From Cubamyces lactineus (lineage: Eukaryota > Basidiomycota > Agaricomycetes > Polyporales > Polyporaceae), in NCBI GenBank assembly GCA_022376465.1, contig JACDTU010000015.1, positions 806,001-870,000 on the forward strand: a stretch of DNA of 64,000 bases, written 5' to 3'. Every line of letters begins with the position of its first letter. The stretch's first letter is position 1. Below are positions 34,601 to 46,250 of this stretch, piece after piece. The notes under the pieces are model-generated. The model ran no database searches. It was not told where the DNA came from and saw only the letters and a program-made list of their open reading frames with translations. The translations under genes and the position numbers were made by a program.

Positions 34601-36888
34601 GACGAGATATCTATGTCATCCACGGGCGGCACAGATGACCGAATATCGTCTTCGTCGTCTTCGACCTCGCTGATGACCATCTCGGGCTCGTTGGTCTGAG
34701 GCGCATCCACCGGTGGTTTGGCGGAAGCGTCAGAGACCTGTTTGTTAGGGTCCTCTTCGTCTGTGACCTCTTCTAGGCCCACGGAGTATCTGCGCGACTC
34801 GGAAATCGCTTCAACAGGCACATTCTCCGTAGTTGCGGCATCCCGGTCCATGGACTCGCGTTCGCTACTGGTTTCAATGTACTGAAGATCGCCCAAACCT
34901 TCAAGCCGAGGTGCTCCTTCGCCCAGATCGAGTGCTTGGACATCTTGGTCTGGCTCCACGCGCGAATATAAGCCCATGGGGGGAGGCAGCGTGCCAAAGT
35001 CGAGGCCCGGAGGCGAGATGGGTTCAAAGGTAGCCTGTGTATTGAAGGAAGCACCCTCCGCAGCCATGTCGTACAGCTGGTCGAATTCCGCATATATGTC
35101 GGTTTCATCTGTTTGGAGTGAACGATCAGAAATTGTGCTCAGAGGTATAGCTGAAGGTGTTACCAGCTGCATCTACGGATTGAGGGGCTTGATCAGCATT
35201 TATATCTCCAATAGCGGTAGCTTCAGACTCGACAGAATTCGCAGGGTGATCGACAGGCACGCGTGCAGGCACCTCATTGAAGCCGCCATCGTCATCGTCA
35301 TCGTCGTCGTCGTCACTAATCTCGAAGACCTCGCGTTCAGAGTCGACAATGTGGCCAGGACCAGTGGCGATTCGACCTGGGAAGGCAGGAGGCCAATTCC
35401 AGTCCACATGAGTACGAAGAGTAGCAGATGGTGGAGAAGGAGATCGTTCAGCGTCCGAGAGATCTGCTTCTTCTGCTTCATCTGCGTCGTCCTTAACCAC
35501 GCCAACAGAAGCTGCGGGAGCAGCGACATCCACTGCATCGTGGGTGTCATTATCAGCTGTCTCTTCCTTGGCATCTCTCTGATCGCGCGCTTCGGAGTAG
35601 TCTGTGACGCCAGGGATGAAGACGGGACCTTCGTCTTTGGGTGTAAGGTGTGAAGGTGTGATACCCTCAGACTGGGTGGGAAGGGCGTCGCCACCAGCAT
35701 AGAAGTCCTCCGCAAAGGTACGCGGGCCCTCCCATGGGTCTGGAAGATCGGGTGTTCGGGGTGCTTCTTCAACTGGGAGCTCTGGCAAACGAGTTGAACA
35801 CATCAATGGATAATGGACGAAAGCAGTACTTACGGTCGTCCTCAGTCGGAAGCGTGTGTGGGTTCTTGTGCTCGAGCGTACTCGCTGGCACATCACCGCC
35901 AGAGTAGAAGTCCTCTGCGTAAGTAGCTGGGCCTCGCCATGGGTCGTCAATGTCGACCGGCTCCTTGCGTTCGGTCGGAGGCGGAAACGCTGCCCATGGT
36001 ATGAGTACAAAGATCTCGAAGTATACCGGCCCCGAACGTACGATCTGCCTGCTCTCCAGCTTGCTCCTCATCTAGCTCATCCTCGTATTCTTCTTCATCA
36101 GACTCTAGATGGGCAGGGGCAACGATGTCGGGCTTGCGCTGGAACCTAGCAGGAAGTACGCGGTGTTCTTCCTCCTCTTCGGCCTCTTCGGCCTCATCGT
36201 CAGAGTCTAGAATCTCTGTGACTTCGTGTGCATACGATTCCGTAGCATGATATGCTTCCTGGACGGGGCTGCTCCTGGGAGAACCCTGGCCGTCTTCCGA
36301 ATGGACGTCCTCCTCCTGGATATCGTCGTCATATTCTGCGACTGCTTCGTCTTCTGCCTCTTCTCCTTCTGCCTCCTCCTGGTCATCATCGTCAGATAGT
36401 TGCTTCGCTTCCGCATCGGAACCTTCATCGTCGGAGAGGAGTTCGATGACCTCCGGGGACGCCTCTTTGCTTTCGCTGCTGGAGTACTCCGCATCGTCAA
36501 ACGGCTCTCCCCAACCATCTTGCTCTTCGTCTTCATCCTGCACAGACCCTTCTCTAACCTCCTCGGTCTCAAAATCCTCATCCCGTGCGCGTTCCTTGCC
36601 TTTAGCCAAACGCCGGGCTTTCACCTCAGCGAAAGAGTCTTCCACAGCTTCTTCCGCAGCGTCGTCCTCAGACGTCGTCGATTGCACGCGTTCATTGGTA
36701 GGTGGCGCATCCTCTCTTCCCAAAGCACGTTTGAGAGCACCAGTAATGTCGGTAATCCACGCGTCGAACTCAGGCTGCGTGAACTTGTCATAGGGATTGA
36801 ATATGGGAGGGCGGAGTCCTTTTTGGGTGCTGCGGGGCGTAGGATTAGGTGCGCCAGGGTATCTCGGCGTCGAGGATGGGCTGGTCAT
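31690..36888 (-). CDS. Very long acidic, intrinsically disordered nuclear-type protein
   Basis: I cannot name it. The start ATG at 36888 (MTSPSSTPRYPGAP) leads into a short structured segment (FTQPEFDAWITDITGALKRA). About 900 residues rich in Glu/Asp/Ser follow, including two near-identical motifs (DPWRGPATYAEDFYSGGD at ~35,920 and DPWEGPRTFAEDFYAGGD at ~35,710). Hydrophobic-acidic motifs such as VIELLSDDEGSD, VTEILDSDDEAE and VFEISDDDDDD resemble SUMO-interaction motifs. The C-terminal third has a compact conserved-looking domain (CRFHMISVPKEE to VDLLREQEVFYIPRRDDG, about 32,400-32,670). After this come basic nuclear signals (RPLKRKRK, KRRRKRGTKRGLKR). Introns near 35,9xx-36,03x, 35,78x-35,83x, 35,1xx, 34,47x-34,53x, 33,78x and 33,373-33,432 keep one frame. 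It is divergent from the oligoribonuclease gene. Confidence 0.72.
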
Positions 36889-37174
36889 CGCGCAGGTGTC
36901 CCGAGCACGACGGAAGGAGGGGTGAGGGGAACGATGTGAACGGTGTTGTGGTCAAGATGACCGACGCGCTCCAGGTCGCGCTCGACTTTCCGCCACAACG
37001 CCTGGATCTGAGATCGCTTATGTAATTAGCCCCTTGTACTTACTCTGTAGATAGGCGCCCATATACACTCAAGCTTTCTCTCTAGGCTAAGGCTTGTCTC
37101 TGAGGCCGTGTTAATCGTCTCCTTGTTCTTGTCCTATAGAGCCGCCTCATTAGTGTTGCTCTACTTACTCTCGG
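36889..37174. promoter_or_regulatory. Short shared promoter between divergent genes
   Basis: Only 286 bp separate the ATGs of the acidic protein and the oligoribonuclease, so this is presumably a bidirectional promoter. No TATA box is obvious. Confidence 0.5.
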
Positions 37175-38293
37175 ATGCTAAGGTCAATCCTCCGGTCAAC
37201 CACTCGCAAGTGTCTACGCCCTACGACTGTACGAACACTACGAACACACATGGAAGCGAAACCTTTGGACTGGGGAGCCGGCCCGCTTGTCTGGATTGAT
37301 TGCGAGATGACAGGCCTGGATCCTAGGAAAGACAAAATCATGGAGATAGCGGTGTGTTCTATGTAGCCCTTCCTACGCTTGGTCTACATACTACTCTCAG
37401 GTTCTGATTACGAATGGCGACCTTGAAATCGTCGACGAAGGTATCCAATACGTCGTTCGTATGGACAAGGAAGCGCTTGACGGGTGCGTACCGGTATTCG
37501 CGGGTGACGCATCCCAACTTACCACCCCACATCCAGGATGGGCGAATGGTGTCGAAACACACACGGAGCGGTTAGTTGCAACCTCCCACTTTCTCCCTCG
37601 CGTGCCATGAATATTTTCTGCCCCCCAGAGCGGCTTGACAGAAGCATGTCTTGAATCTCCGTACACGAAGGAATTTGTACAGCAGCAAGTCCTCAGCTAC
37701 ATCAAGAAGTGGATACCGAAGGAACGTACAGGCGTCCTCGCTGGCAACTCGGTACACATGGACAGAGCCTTCCTAGTCGGAGAGATGCCAGACATCGTGG
37801 ATTGGTTGCATTACCGGTGAATATGCATCTTGTGATCCTTCATACAAAAGGCTGCTAATATATCATTGTCACGTTCTAGGATAGTTGGTCAGTGTTACAG
37901 TGCTTCCTGTACTGCGTATTAGAATATGCTCACTTGCTCCTCCTAGATGTATCATCAATCAAGGTATAGCAATTGAGTGAGGTGTATGGCGACCCTGCTC
38001 ATACCCGTTGATTGTGTAGGAACTAGCGCGCCGGTGGTATAGAACGACACAATCGCACACTCATGTAGAACCTAGCCATCGGTATGTACTTCTCCGTAAT
38101 GCACTCGTTCTAGGACTTACCCTCTACGTAGGGCCCTTGATGACATCAAAGGTTCGATACGAGGTGAGTGGCGTCGAGCCTGGGTATGGCGTACTCGGAC
38201 TGAAGCGTCTCTATAGAGCTCCAATGGTACCGGAAGAACCTCTTCCTGCCGCCAAATTTGGCTCCTACTGTTGAGATCGGTCGTCGATACTGA
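37175..38293 (+). CDS. REX2: DEDDh oligoribonuclease (REX2/Orn type), mitochondrial presequence
   Basis: It degrades 2-5 nt RNA oligonucleotides to mononucleotides. Eight introns (37352-37400, 37484-37536, 37571-37628, 37817-37879, 37888-37946, 37964-38019, 38082-38131, 38164-38216) leave 226 codons including stop. Catalytic residues are all present: D and E in LVWIDCEMTGLD, D in NSVHMDRAFL, H and D in SHRALDDIKGSI. The first 25 residues (MLRSILRSTTRKCLRP and on) are basic and Ser/Thr-rich with no acidic residues, a mitochondrial presequence. A second in-frame ATG at 37250 would give a protein starting at the conserved domain, so dual localisation is possible. It ends TVEIGRRY. Exons 5 and 6 are very short (8 and 17 nt). 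Confidence 0.95.
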
Positions 38294-40040
38294 GCACTTC
38301 GCCGCCGATGTTTTCGCAGTATGCATTGGAGCTGCATCGTGATAAACCCTCGCATTTTCGCATACTCGGGGCGCTCGGCCTACCATGCAATGTGAACGGT
38401 CGCTGCTGCGGCCGGAAGTTCTCAATTGCACGTTGCAGGTAGTTTATCCCTGATGAAGCAAGTCTCGTACCGTTCCCTATCAAAAGCATTGGCCACAGAC
38501 GTCGGACTCACTTTTGGTGACGCCTCCACATAATTCCGAGATTTTCCCCAGTCGTCCGCTCTGCTAATCTACTACATGTCGGTGCGTTACATCTTGTCGA
38601 GCAGCAGTATATTCTGGTACGCGCTTTTCCGAGGCCAACGCACCGCATGCCACCGCGATACTCTAGCCACAGCGCAATCACTCCGTTTAAGCCAGACTGC
38701 TACCAGTCCCGCCCCAGCCCAGGAACCGGAACGACTCCAGAGCAAGCGGGAACGATGTGCGGGGAAATCACGAGCAGCCCACTACCCCTCAGCGGGGCTC
38801 GTGTCGCTCAGTCTCGCTCTCCGCGTCTCGCTCCCCACGGCCGCGACTTCTTCTGGCCCTCGATATCAGTGTAGATCTGTATGGGCGTCGCTCTATCCAG
38901 ATGCCTATCTGGGCAATGACGGCGAAATGCTTGCCTTTGGACGGCCATGTTAGGAAGGATTAGTGTTGGGATGATTGAGTGGCGAGAGCTGCATTTTCTC
39001 CGAGCATTGAGTTGCCGATGCCGATGGGCATGATTGCAATGGAGGTTATCCCGAGGTTGAGCCCGAATCAGTAGGTCGACTCACCCAGATGCTGGAAAAA
39101 TGGCCACCGATGCGGTGTTGAGATTTCGTTTCAAAGTGTTAGGGCCGTTCCTCGTAGCTAATTCTAAGCTCCGAATAGATACAGCTTCTGTCAGACACAG
39201 CGGTCTGCACCCTCATGATGTTCGTGGCGAGTAAAGTACCTCCTCCGCCTTGAGAGATTCGCTTGCGATCGCGGGAAGCCGATGGCGTTCCTGAGCTGGT
39301 CCGCACAGGGCTTCTCCCGGCCCCATCCCCCCCCCCCCCTCGGCGAGAGTAGGAACAGATAACTTTGGACGGGGGGGGGTCATCCCCTCTATCTTGGCAT
39401 GATTTATGTGTACAGAGAGCCTAAGCAAGGTTGAGATGTTACACAACGGGGACTCGTAGCTCGTTTGCAGCGCAGGGAAAGTCGTTGAAAAGCCGAGACA
39501 AGTGGTTGCCTCTTCTTCAGCAGAGAAAAATCGACGAAACGTCTTTGGGTAGGCGGTCGTATAGCACCTTCAATGCGAGCTTCCAATGCCTTTTCTGCGC
39601 TACCCTCTTTTGCAGCCATTTTCTACGACTTGTCAGTGCTGTACAAATACAATGCCCGCCGTGCGATTGAGCTTGGACACTGCTTGAACCCGACTCCCAG
39701 ACACAATGACATCACGTGATTGTACACGAACCACACACAGCCACCGAGACGCGTCCGTTCATGGTTGCTTCGAGTCACTTGCCACTTGCCATATAGGTGG
39801 AACAACAACGCCTCGAGGATGCAGCCAGTTCCAGTCACACCACCGCCTTCCAGCTCGAACACAGATACCATCAGCTTATCGTCCATCAACATGAACGAGG
39901 GCCCGGGGCCTATATATCCTGCGTGTGCAGCCCACCCCGACTGCCCCTCGCCCAACATCCACCTCACCGTCCTCAGACTACGTGTCCCCCATCTGTTCGG
40001 CTCTCGTCGTCGTCCCTCCAGCACACGCAAGCCTAGAATC
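38294..40040. other. 1.7 kb gene-poor region with homopolymer runs
   Basis: No gene is supported up to the next start. A 13-C run and a 9-G run occur at 39327-39379. An upstream in-frame ATG (39819) of the following gene could extend it into this stretch. Confidence 0.4.
39327..39379. repeat. C13 and G9 homopolymer tracts, 31 bp apart
   Basis: C at 39327-39339 and G at 39371-39379 are complementary and could pair as a hairpin or form G-quadruplex/i-motif structures. Such runs are also prone to assembly error. Confidence 0.6.
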
Positions 40041-41563
40041 ATGTCCACTGTTGACAAGCCCTCCAACCGCCCCGCCAATCTTAGCGCGGCCCTGCATATC
40101 ATCGTCCAGGATCTCAGCGAGAAACCCTCACGCGAAGATTCCGATGTCAGGCAGTCTCGCTCTCGATTCGCCAAGAAGCTGGAATGCTACGAGTTCGCCA
40201 TTCTGTCCCGACACCTCCTCACTGTCTCGCGGTCCGATCAGGAGTTTCAGCGGCGCTGGGAAGGCCTCCTGGACAAAGTGGAGGCAGCATTTGCGGCAGT
40301 GAATCCTGAGCATGCGTCGTCTGCAGAAGACACCAATAGGGAGCGTCGCCCCAGCATTGACCAATGGATCAAGGACATCGTCCCTAGGCACCTCGAGCTT
40401 ATCCGCGCCGTCTACGGCAGGGAGACAAAGAAGTATGAGCAGCTAATGGGGCTCGTCGGTTCTCTCCGGCAGATCCAGAAGAATCTGCAATTGCTTTCCG
40501 ATACCGTCCCCACCCGACAGCGAGATCGACGTAGGCAGCTGAAAGACCTCCTGCAGACTATCTTGACGGGTCTAGAGCGCCAGCAGGTGGCCTTACAGTC
40601 TCGCATCGAGGAGGGGCACCTCTCACAGGCGGAAGATCTTGCTGATGCGGGCGACTTCAACGATTTCTCTGTTGCTTATGATGCGCTGGATCTTCCTCCC
40701 GACCTGGTGATGCAGCCTGCCCCTGACCTCCTAGGTATGTGTACATGCTACACGCATCTTCGCCTGCTAATGCAGCATGGCTACGTAGCTCAAGGCGTGA
40801 ACAACCTCGACGAGTCTCTGACCAGTTCCACGGGGCATATCACCACCCAAGGCGTAGGCGAAATCTCCCAAGGTTGGGTCGGTGAGTCGGTCTATCTAGT
40901 GCTCACGCGCTTGCGACTGACCTGTCGCTTGTTTTGTTTCATAGACGATACCGGCACGTCGCAAGCGGCCCAAGACGAGGTGCAGCCTGTCGCTGCTCTC
41001 GGCTTGGAGCGTCACCCGTCCGAGTCTTCCGAGAAATCGATGAGGACTCGTACATCCGAATCGGCGCGCTCTCGATCCTCGTCGCCTCGCGGCCATGCCC
41101 ACCCCCTTGGCACGCGCGCCATCGGCGGTGCATTCCCCACGTCGACCCCCAAGACGAAGATGCGCGACGAAAGCCGCAAGACATCTGGATGTAAGCTCAC
41201 ATCGTTCTCGCCTTCTGTTAGCACGTCGCTGACCCCACACCTGCAGCGTCGGGACACTTCTCGAACCTCTCTATCCCCGCGATCATGCCGTATCAAGTGT
41301 CGCAGGAATTCTTACAGTGGCAGGCCTCTGAGAGGGACTACCACGAGCGCAAGATTGCAGAAGCTGTTGCAAGGGAGAAGGAAGAGAGGAAGCGCGAGGT
41401 CGAGAAGGAGAAGGAAGAGAGGAAGCGCGAGGTCGAGAAGGAGAAGGAAGAGAGGAAGCGCGAGGTCGACCTGTGGATGTCCCTTGCCGCAAAGTACGAG
41501 GCCGAGGCCAAAGAGCTGAGAGCACGCAACAAGGAGCTCTTGGATCGCCTGCTCAAAGCCTGA
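40041..41563 (+). CDS. Coiled-coil protein of unknown function with an 11-residue tandem repeat
   Basis: No domain recognised. I chose the ATG at 40041 (MSTVDKPSNRP). ATGs at 39819 and 39889 are also in frame and open. The first ~230 residues are helical (CYEFAILSRHLLTVSRSDQE; long helices around KKYEQLMGLVGSLRQIQKNL). An intron with in-phase ends (about 40735-40788) may or may not be removed. Two further introns are clear (about 40880-40944 and 41191-41247). The middle is Ser/Thr/Pro-rich. The C-terminus is a highly charged coiled coil containing KEKEERKREV repeated three times, then DLWMSLAAKYEAEAKELRAR, and ends LLDRLLKA. It could be a scaffold or cytoskeletal linker, but that is a guess. 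Confidence 0.7.
41372..41467 (+). repeat. In-frame 33-bp minisatellite (about three units)
   Basis: Units at 41372-41401 (partial, 30 nt), 41402-41434 and 41435-41467 are nearly identical in DNA and encode EKEKEERKREV. DNA identity is higher than protein constraint needs, which indicates recent slippage or unequal exchange. Confidence 0.9.
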
Positions 41564-43786
41564 GCATCACTCCAGAGGTGGTAGACTTGCACGGCTCACG
41601 AATCCCCTGCTCTTCTTCTTCTTCCAACGCTAATCTGCTCGCTCTGTTATGCTGTCATCCTCCAAATGTGTTGTTCGTGTGTTACTCTGTATCACTATGT
41701 CAATGATCTATATGCATGTCCATTTGCCAGTGTATCGACGCCCGCACACCTCAAACTAGGCGAGTGAGCAATACAAGTCAGCAGAATCAATGCTTGGCTA
41801 CTATCGCCACTGGCTGTGCCAGTGAGTGACAATCAATGGGGTACTTGTCGTTTCTCGCGATCGTACCGGGTTGGTGCCAATGTTCCCCTAGTGGCACATA
41901 CGTATATACAATACATTCATTGCCTCGTCCTTCCGAAAGGATAGACGTCCTGCACCTCGCTAGCCTGTGCACCACGGCATTATAGCCAATGGATAACGAC
42001 GATCATCTACCAAGGGTACCGACCGTTGAGAGACAATGAAGATAGTGCGAGCTCTACAAAATGTCGGCGACACGGGCCATAAGTAGTCTGAACTCCCACA
42101 AAACTGAATCGGCCTGTGCTACAGAGCAGCGGATTCCTCGGCCTTCCGATAGAGCGTAGACGACGCCGCATTCATATAACCACACCGCCGGGATAGTCGT
42201 AGGATGAATCGGCTGCTAGTTGTGTTTTCAGACACGCTGAATGAGCTGTGTGCGGGAACGATATGGCGAGAGACAGATGGACAAGGAAACAAGCGGCTTC
42301 TGAGCGTCGGAGAATCACCACCGCGCCTGAACACATGATTGCGCAGTATTTTGAGAGCGAGCCATGTATGGCCCACGTTCTGCGCCAGTACCGCTGTGTG
42401 GGTCCTCGAGCAGAGAGTTTGGGCACTCGCCTAAGAGCCGTCGTTGGCACCAAAAGCATACGATGGAGCCTAACCCATGGGTCGAGTGCGGTCGGGGCGA
42501 TGGCAGTCGCTCGGCACCCCAATCAGGACGTGGAGTCGCACTCCGGGCCCGTGGGATGCGTTCGCTAGGATACGAGGAAGCGCTCCCGCCGGGCTTCGTC
42601 ATTGAGTCACCTCCGAGTGGGGTTCAAGCTCAGTGTGCGAATGCTTATACTGTATGGGAACGCACGCCGGATGAATCGGTTTTGATAGGATAAGGTGAAA
42701 ATATCTAGCCAATAGACGTCTTTCTCATCGTGCTCAGCGCAAATGATTCTGTTGCTTCAAGTTAGGCTGCATATGTCCCTGGAGTCTTGATAGGACCTAA
42801 TGAGACGTAGTGAGCTTGGACAGCGAATTTGAAACAAACCTTGTTCACCGTTATGATCTAACCACGAAGATATAGACTAGCGTATGCAGTCAGGAATGTA
42901 TGCATACAGTATCATTGGGTTGGTTGGACTTGAGCTTGACCTGTGGGGAGGGCCCGACATCATGATGGGTCGGGATAGCCGGTGTTGTCGATATGATTTA
43001 TGGACATTTCTCGAATTCGCAGTCATACACCATATGTTCTGAAATAGACGGGCGCGACTATCAGTGCTTCAAAGGCAACGCGAAGCTGGGTTCAGTCTAT
43101 ATAGAGTCGCGCGTGCCAGTTGTGCGAATAGTAGGCTAGCTGAGTGTGCATGACGATGCATTCCGCATATGCGCTGACTGTTGCAAGAAGTCATTATCCG
43201 CAAGTACATTCCTCACAAAGTGGCCTCGGGTTGAGCATGTTGTCGGGAAACGAATCGGCTGCGATGAGCTGAGGGCGGGAAGGGTGTATAGCCACTGGTG
43301 CAGATCTGAGATCGGACGTCCCATATTGGGGCAGAGGCGCAGGGCTCAGGTTCGCGTGTGCCGCTGTGTGCCGCCGCGGTGTCTCTCTCCTCTTCTCTCC
43401 CATGCTGAGGCCATCGAGCGGAGAACGCGATAAGCTGTGTGAACTCTTTCATATGTTGCAGGCAGGCCATGTCCATATCTCGCCTTCCCAGGGCAGCCTC
43501 GACCGCTTCCCAAGCGTGCCCCGGCCTCCCGGAGAATGTATTCGCATCCACCTCGGATTCTCCCCGCAGTTAAAAGACTTCGGCCTTTCTCTGGACGCAC
43601 GGCTGCGCCCTGTATTCAGTCCATCCTAATTTGACCCCGGCCTGAGTCTTGTGGCCCATCTTGCTTCGTTTCCCCCTCCCCTCTCATTCACTCATCAGGC
43701 CTCATCATTCGCCGCCTGCCATCCTCAAGCAGCCTCCGCATTTCCTCACCACTGCTTTTCGGTGTCTCTCTATCAGCAATTGCGCT
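41564..43786. other. 2.2 kb gene-poor region
   Basis: Small overlapping frames (42119-42700, 43146-43630) show no domains, no consistent exon pattern and no strong start contexts. The last part is the promoter of the TmpA-like gene. Confidence 0.45.
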
Positions 43787-46250
43787 ATGCCGAGGATTGA
43801 GGCTGTGGAAGATCCGGAGAGGGGGACCTTGGACACGCTCACACCACTCCCAGTCCTCCCAGTATCGTCGAAGGCGGTCATACAAGACGCCGCGGGAGGT
43901 CTAGCAGCACAGTCAGGAGTCAACGAGAAGCCGATCGAGTTGGCGCTAGCGCAGGCGAAGAAGGAATCTTCATCGTCGAAGAAACCAAAACGGAGGATAA
44001 GCCGATGGGCTCGTTTCGAGCTATGGTTCACTACGTATCGGTATGTCGAGAGCTCGAAGCCCAAGACATCTGCGCTGACTTGTACTATGCAATCCGCAGG
44101 AAGTTCTTCACGCTTGTAGTCACGCTCAACGGAGTCGGGCTTCTTCTTGCCATCCTCAACATCTGGAAGTATCCCCGACGATACACCGGTGCCTTTATTC
44201 TGGGCAACTTGATCTTTGCGCTCTTGATGCGTAACGAGGTCTTTGGTCGTTGCTTATACTGGTTCTTCAATACATGCTTCGGCAAGGTGAGCGAAGGCGC
44301 TGGCTCCTGAGGAGCATGTACGAAAACTGACGACGCGTGTAGTGGCCTCCATTATGGTTCAGACTCGCATGTACCTCAGTGCTGCAACACCTGGGCGGCA
44401 TCCACTCTGGTTGTGCGACAGCAGGCTTCGCGTGGCTCATTTTCCGAGTCGTCCTCATCTTCATCGACCACAAGGACAATCACGACGCCGTGCTCATAAC
44501 AGGCGTGATCACCAACATCGCCGTCGCTGTCAGCATCGCGAGCGCTTTTCCCTGGGTTCGCAATACGCACCACAAGTACGTGGTTCTGTCCTTCCCACTC
44601 CAAGCGCAGACCCTCACACGATCGTACAGCATTTTCGAGAGGCACCATCGGTTCATCGGTTGGTGAGTATTCGCGTCCCAATCGGGTATGTGAGGCGCCC
44701 GTTTTACTCACAGTCATCGCCCGCAGGGTTGGACTTGTCTCAAGTAGGTATTGCTTTCATATCGCTAGACCGGCGCAAGGCTGGCCTACTCACACCACCG
44801 CGACCTTTTCTCTCATTTGCCGAGTCCGCTTGCTCTGACCCGACACGCCTGACGCCGGAGCCGCGATGCTAATTGCCTTCCTCTCACAGCATGGATATTC
44901 GTGGTGCTCGGCGACAGCTACGACCTGGATACGCATTCATGGAATCCAGACGGTGGTCACGTCATTCGGCAGCAAGACTTTTGGTATGTCTTTGGTATGA
45001 CCATACTGTACGTGAACTCGTTTATGTCTGTTCCACGTTCTTCGTCTAACGATTATATCACAGCATTCTGATCCCATGGTTCACCGTGAGAGAAGTCAAA
45101 GTCGACATTGAGGTGGTGAGTGACTTGTTCCAAAGGTAGTATAGCACGCCCCATCCACTAAGCTTCGCTCGTGCTCCGCAGCCGTCTCCCAAGGTGGCGA
45201 TCCTTCGCTTCGAGCGAGGCATGCAACAGGGTCTCATTTCGCGGATATCTCGGTCATCGATAATGGAGTACCATGCCTTTGGCATCGTGTCGTACGTCTT
45301 TGGTGGCATGTCTCCCATGGAACTTGAGTCGCTGACGGGGGCCGTCGTATGTTTGTCAGGGAGGGGCCTCACGCGAAGTATCACTACCTGATCTGCGGAG
45401 TGCAAGGCGACTTTACCCGCTCGTTGGTCAATGACCCTCCCACACACCTTTGGACGCGTCAGCTCAAGGTGCGTATCATTGTTCATCCCGGAGGGAAGGA
45501 CCGCTTGACTAAGTATGACGCACAGTTTGCGGGCGTATCTCACTCGTCGACAATGTACAAGAGAGGCATCCGTGTGTGCACCGGGACAGGACTCGGCGCC
45601 GCCCTGTCGACATGTCTCCAGGTGCGTTGCAGCTCGTGTCGTGCCACTCAATATCCGACATTTAATCTGATCTCGCCGCGCATTCGCAGAATCCTGATTG
45701 GTGAGCACCCCTCCGCGGACTATGCGCGCCGTAGCACCGGCGTCGGGCACCAGGGCGAACGAATCGTGAACTGACCGCCTCGGAACAGGTATCTCATATG
45801 GATTGGCTCAGATCAGGAGAAGACATTTGGGCCTACCATCTCCGGCCTCATCTACCGTCACCTCTGGCCGGACCGTGTATGCCTATGGGATTCCAAAGCG
45901 CGAGGTGAGTATCTCACTAGCGATTGGCTCTCACACCGCCAGGCATGGTTCTCACGCGTGTGCACGTAGGAGGCCGCCCGGACGTAGTCAAGCTCATCAA
46001 GGACGCGTACCACTCATGGGGGGCAGAAGTTGTGTTCATCACCTCAAATTGGCAGGGCAATAAGGAGCTCATGGAAGGTTGCAAGGCGGCCGGCATCCCC
46101 GCATTCGTACGTGCCTTGTATTCCCAGTTGGGGTCTCCCATGTGCTCGAGCCTTGTGAAGGCGAACGGGTACGCGGGACCCAGTCGAACGCGAGGTTGCT
46201 GACGCTTGCGATTTGCTCCCTTTGTGCAGGGCACGCTATGGGATTTCTGA
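43787..46250 (+). CDS. TmpA-like integral membrane oxidoreductase-type protein
   Basis: It resembles Aspergillus TmpA, a plasma-membrane protein linked to conidiation signalling, and the membrane-bound ferredoxin-reductase-like proteins related to NRPS-like enzymes. The N-terminal ~100 residues are soluble and end in KKPKRRISRWARFELWFTTY. Hydrophobic segments follow: FFTLVVTLNGVGLLLAIL, GAFILGNLIFALLM, AWLIFRVVLIFI, AVLITGVITNIAVAVS, TWIFVVLGD. The C-terminal half carries HYLICGVQGDFTR, GVRVCTGTG-like RGIRVCTGTGLGAALS, WIGSDQEKTFGPTISGLIY and AEVVFITSNWQGNKELMEG, ending GTLWDF, all characteristic of the TmpA family. About ten introns are inferred, and the final exon at 46230-46250 restores the GTLWDF end. 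Confidence 0.82.

Noticed and set aside
32471..36939. Plus-strand Ser/Arg-rich frames opposite the acidic protein
   Set aside because: Antisense of GA-rich coding sequence; no independent support.
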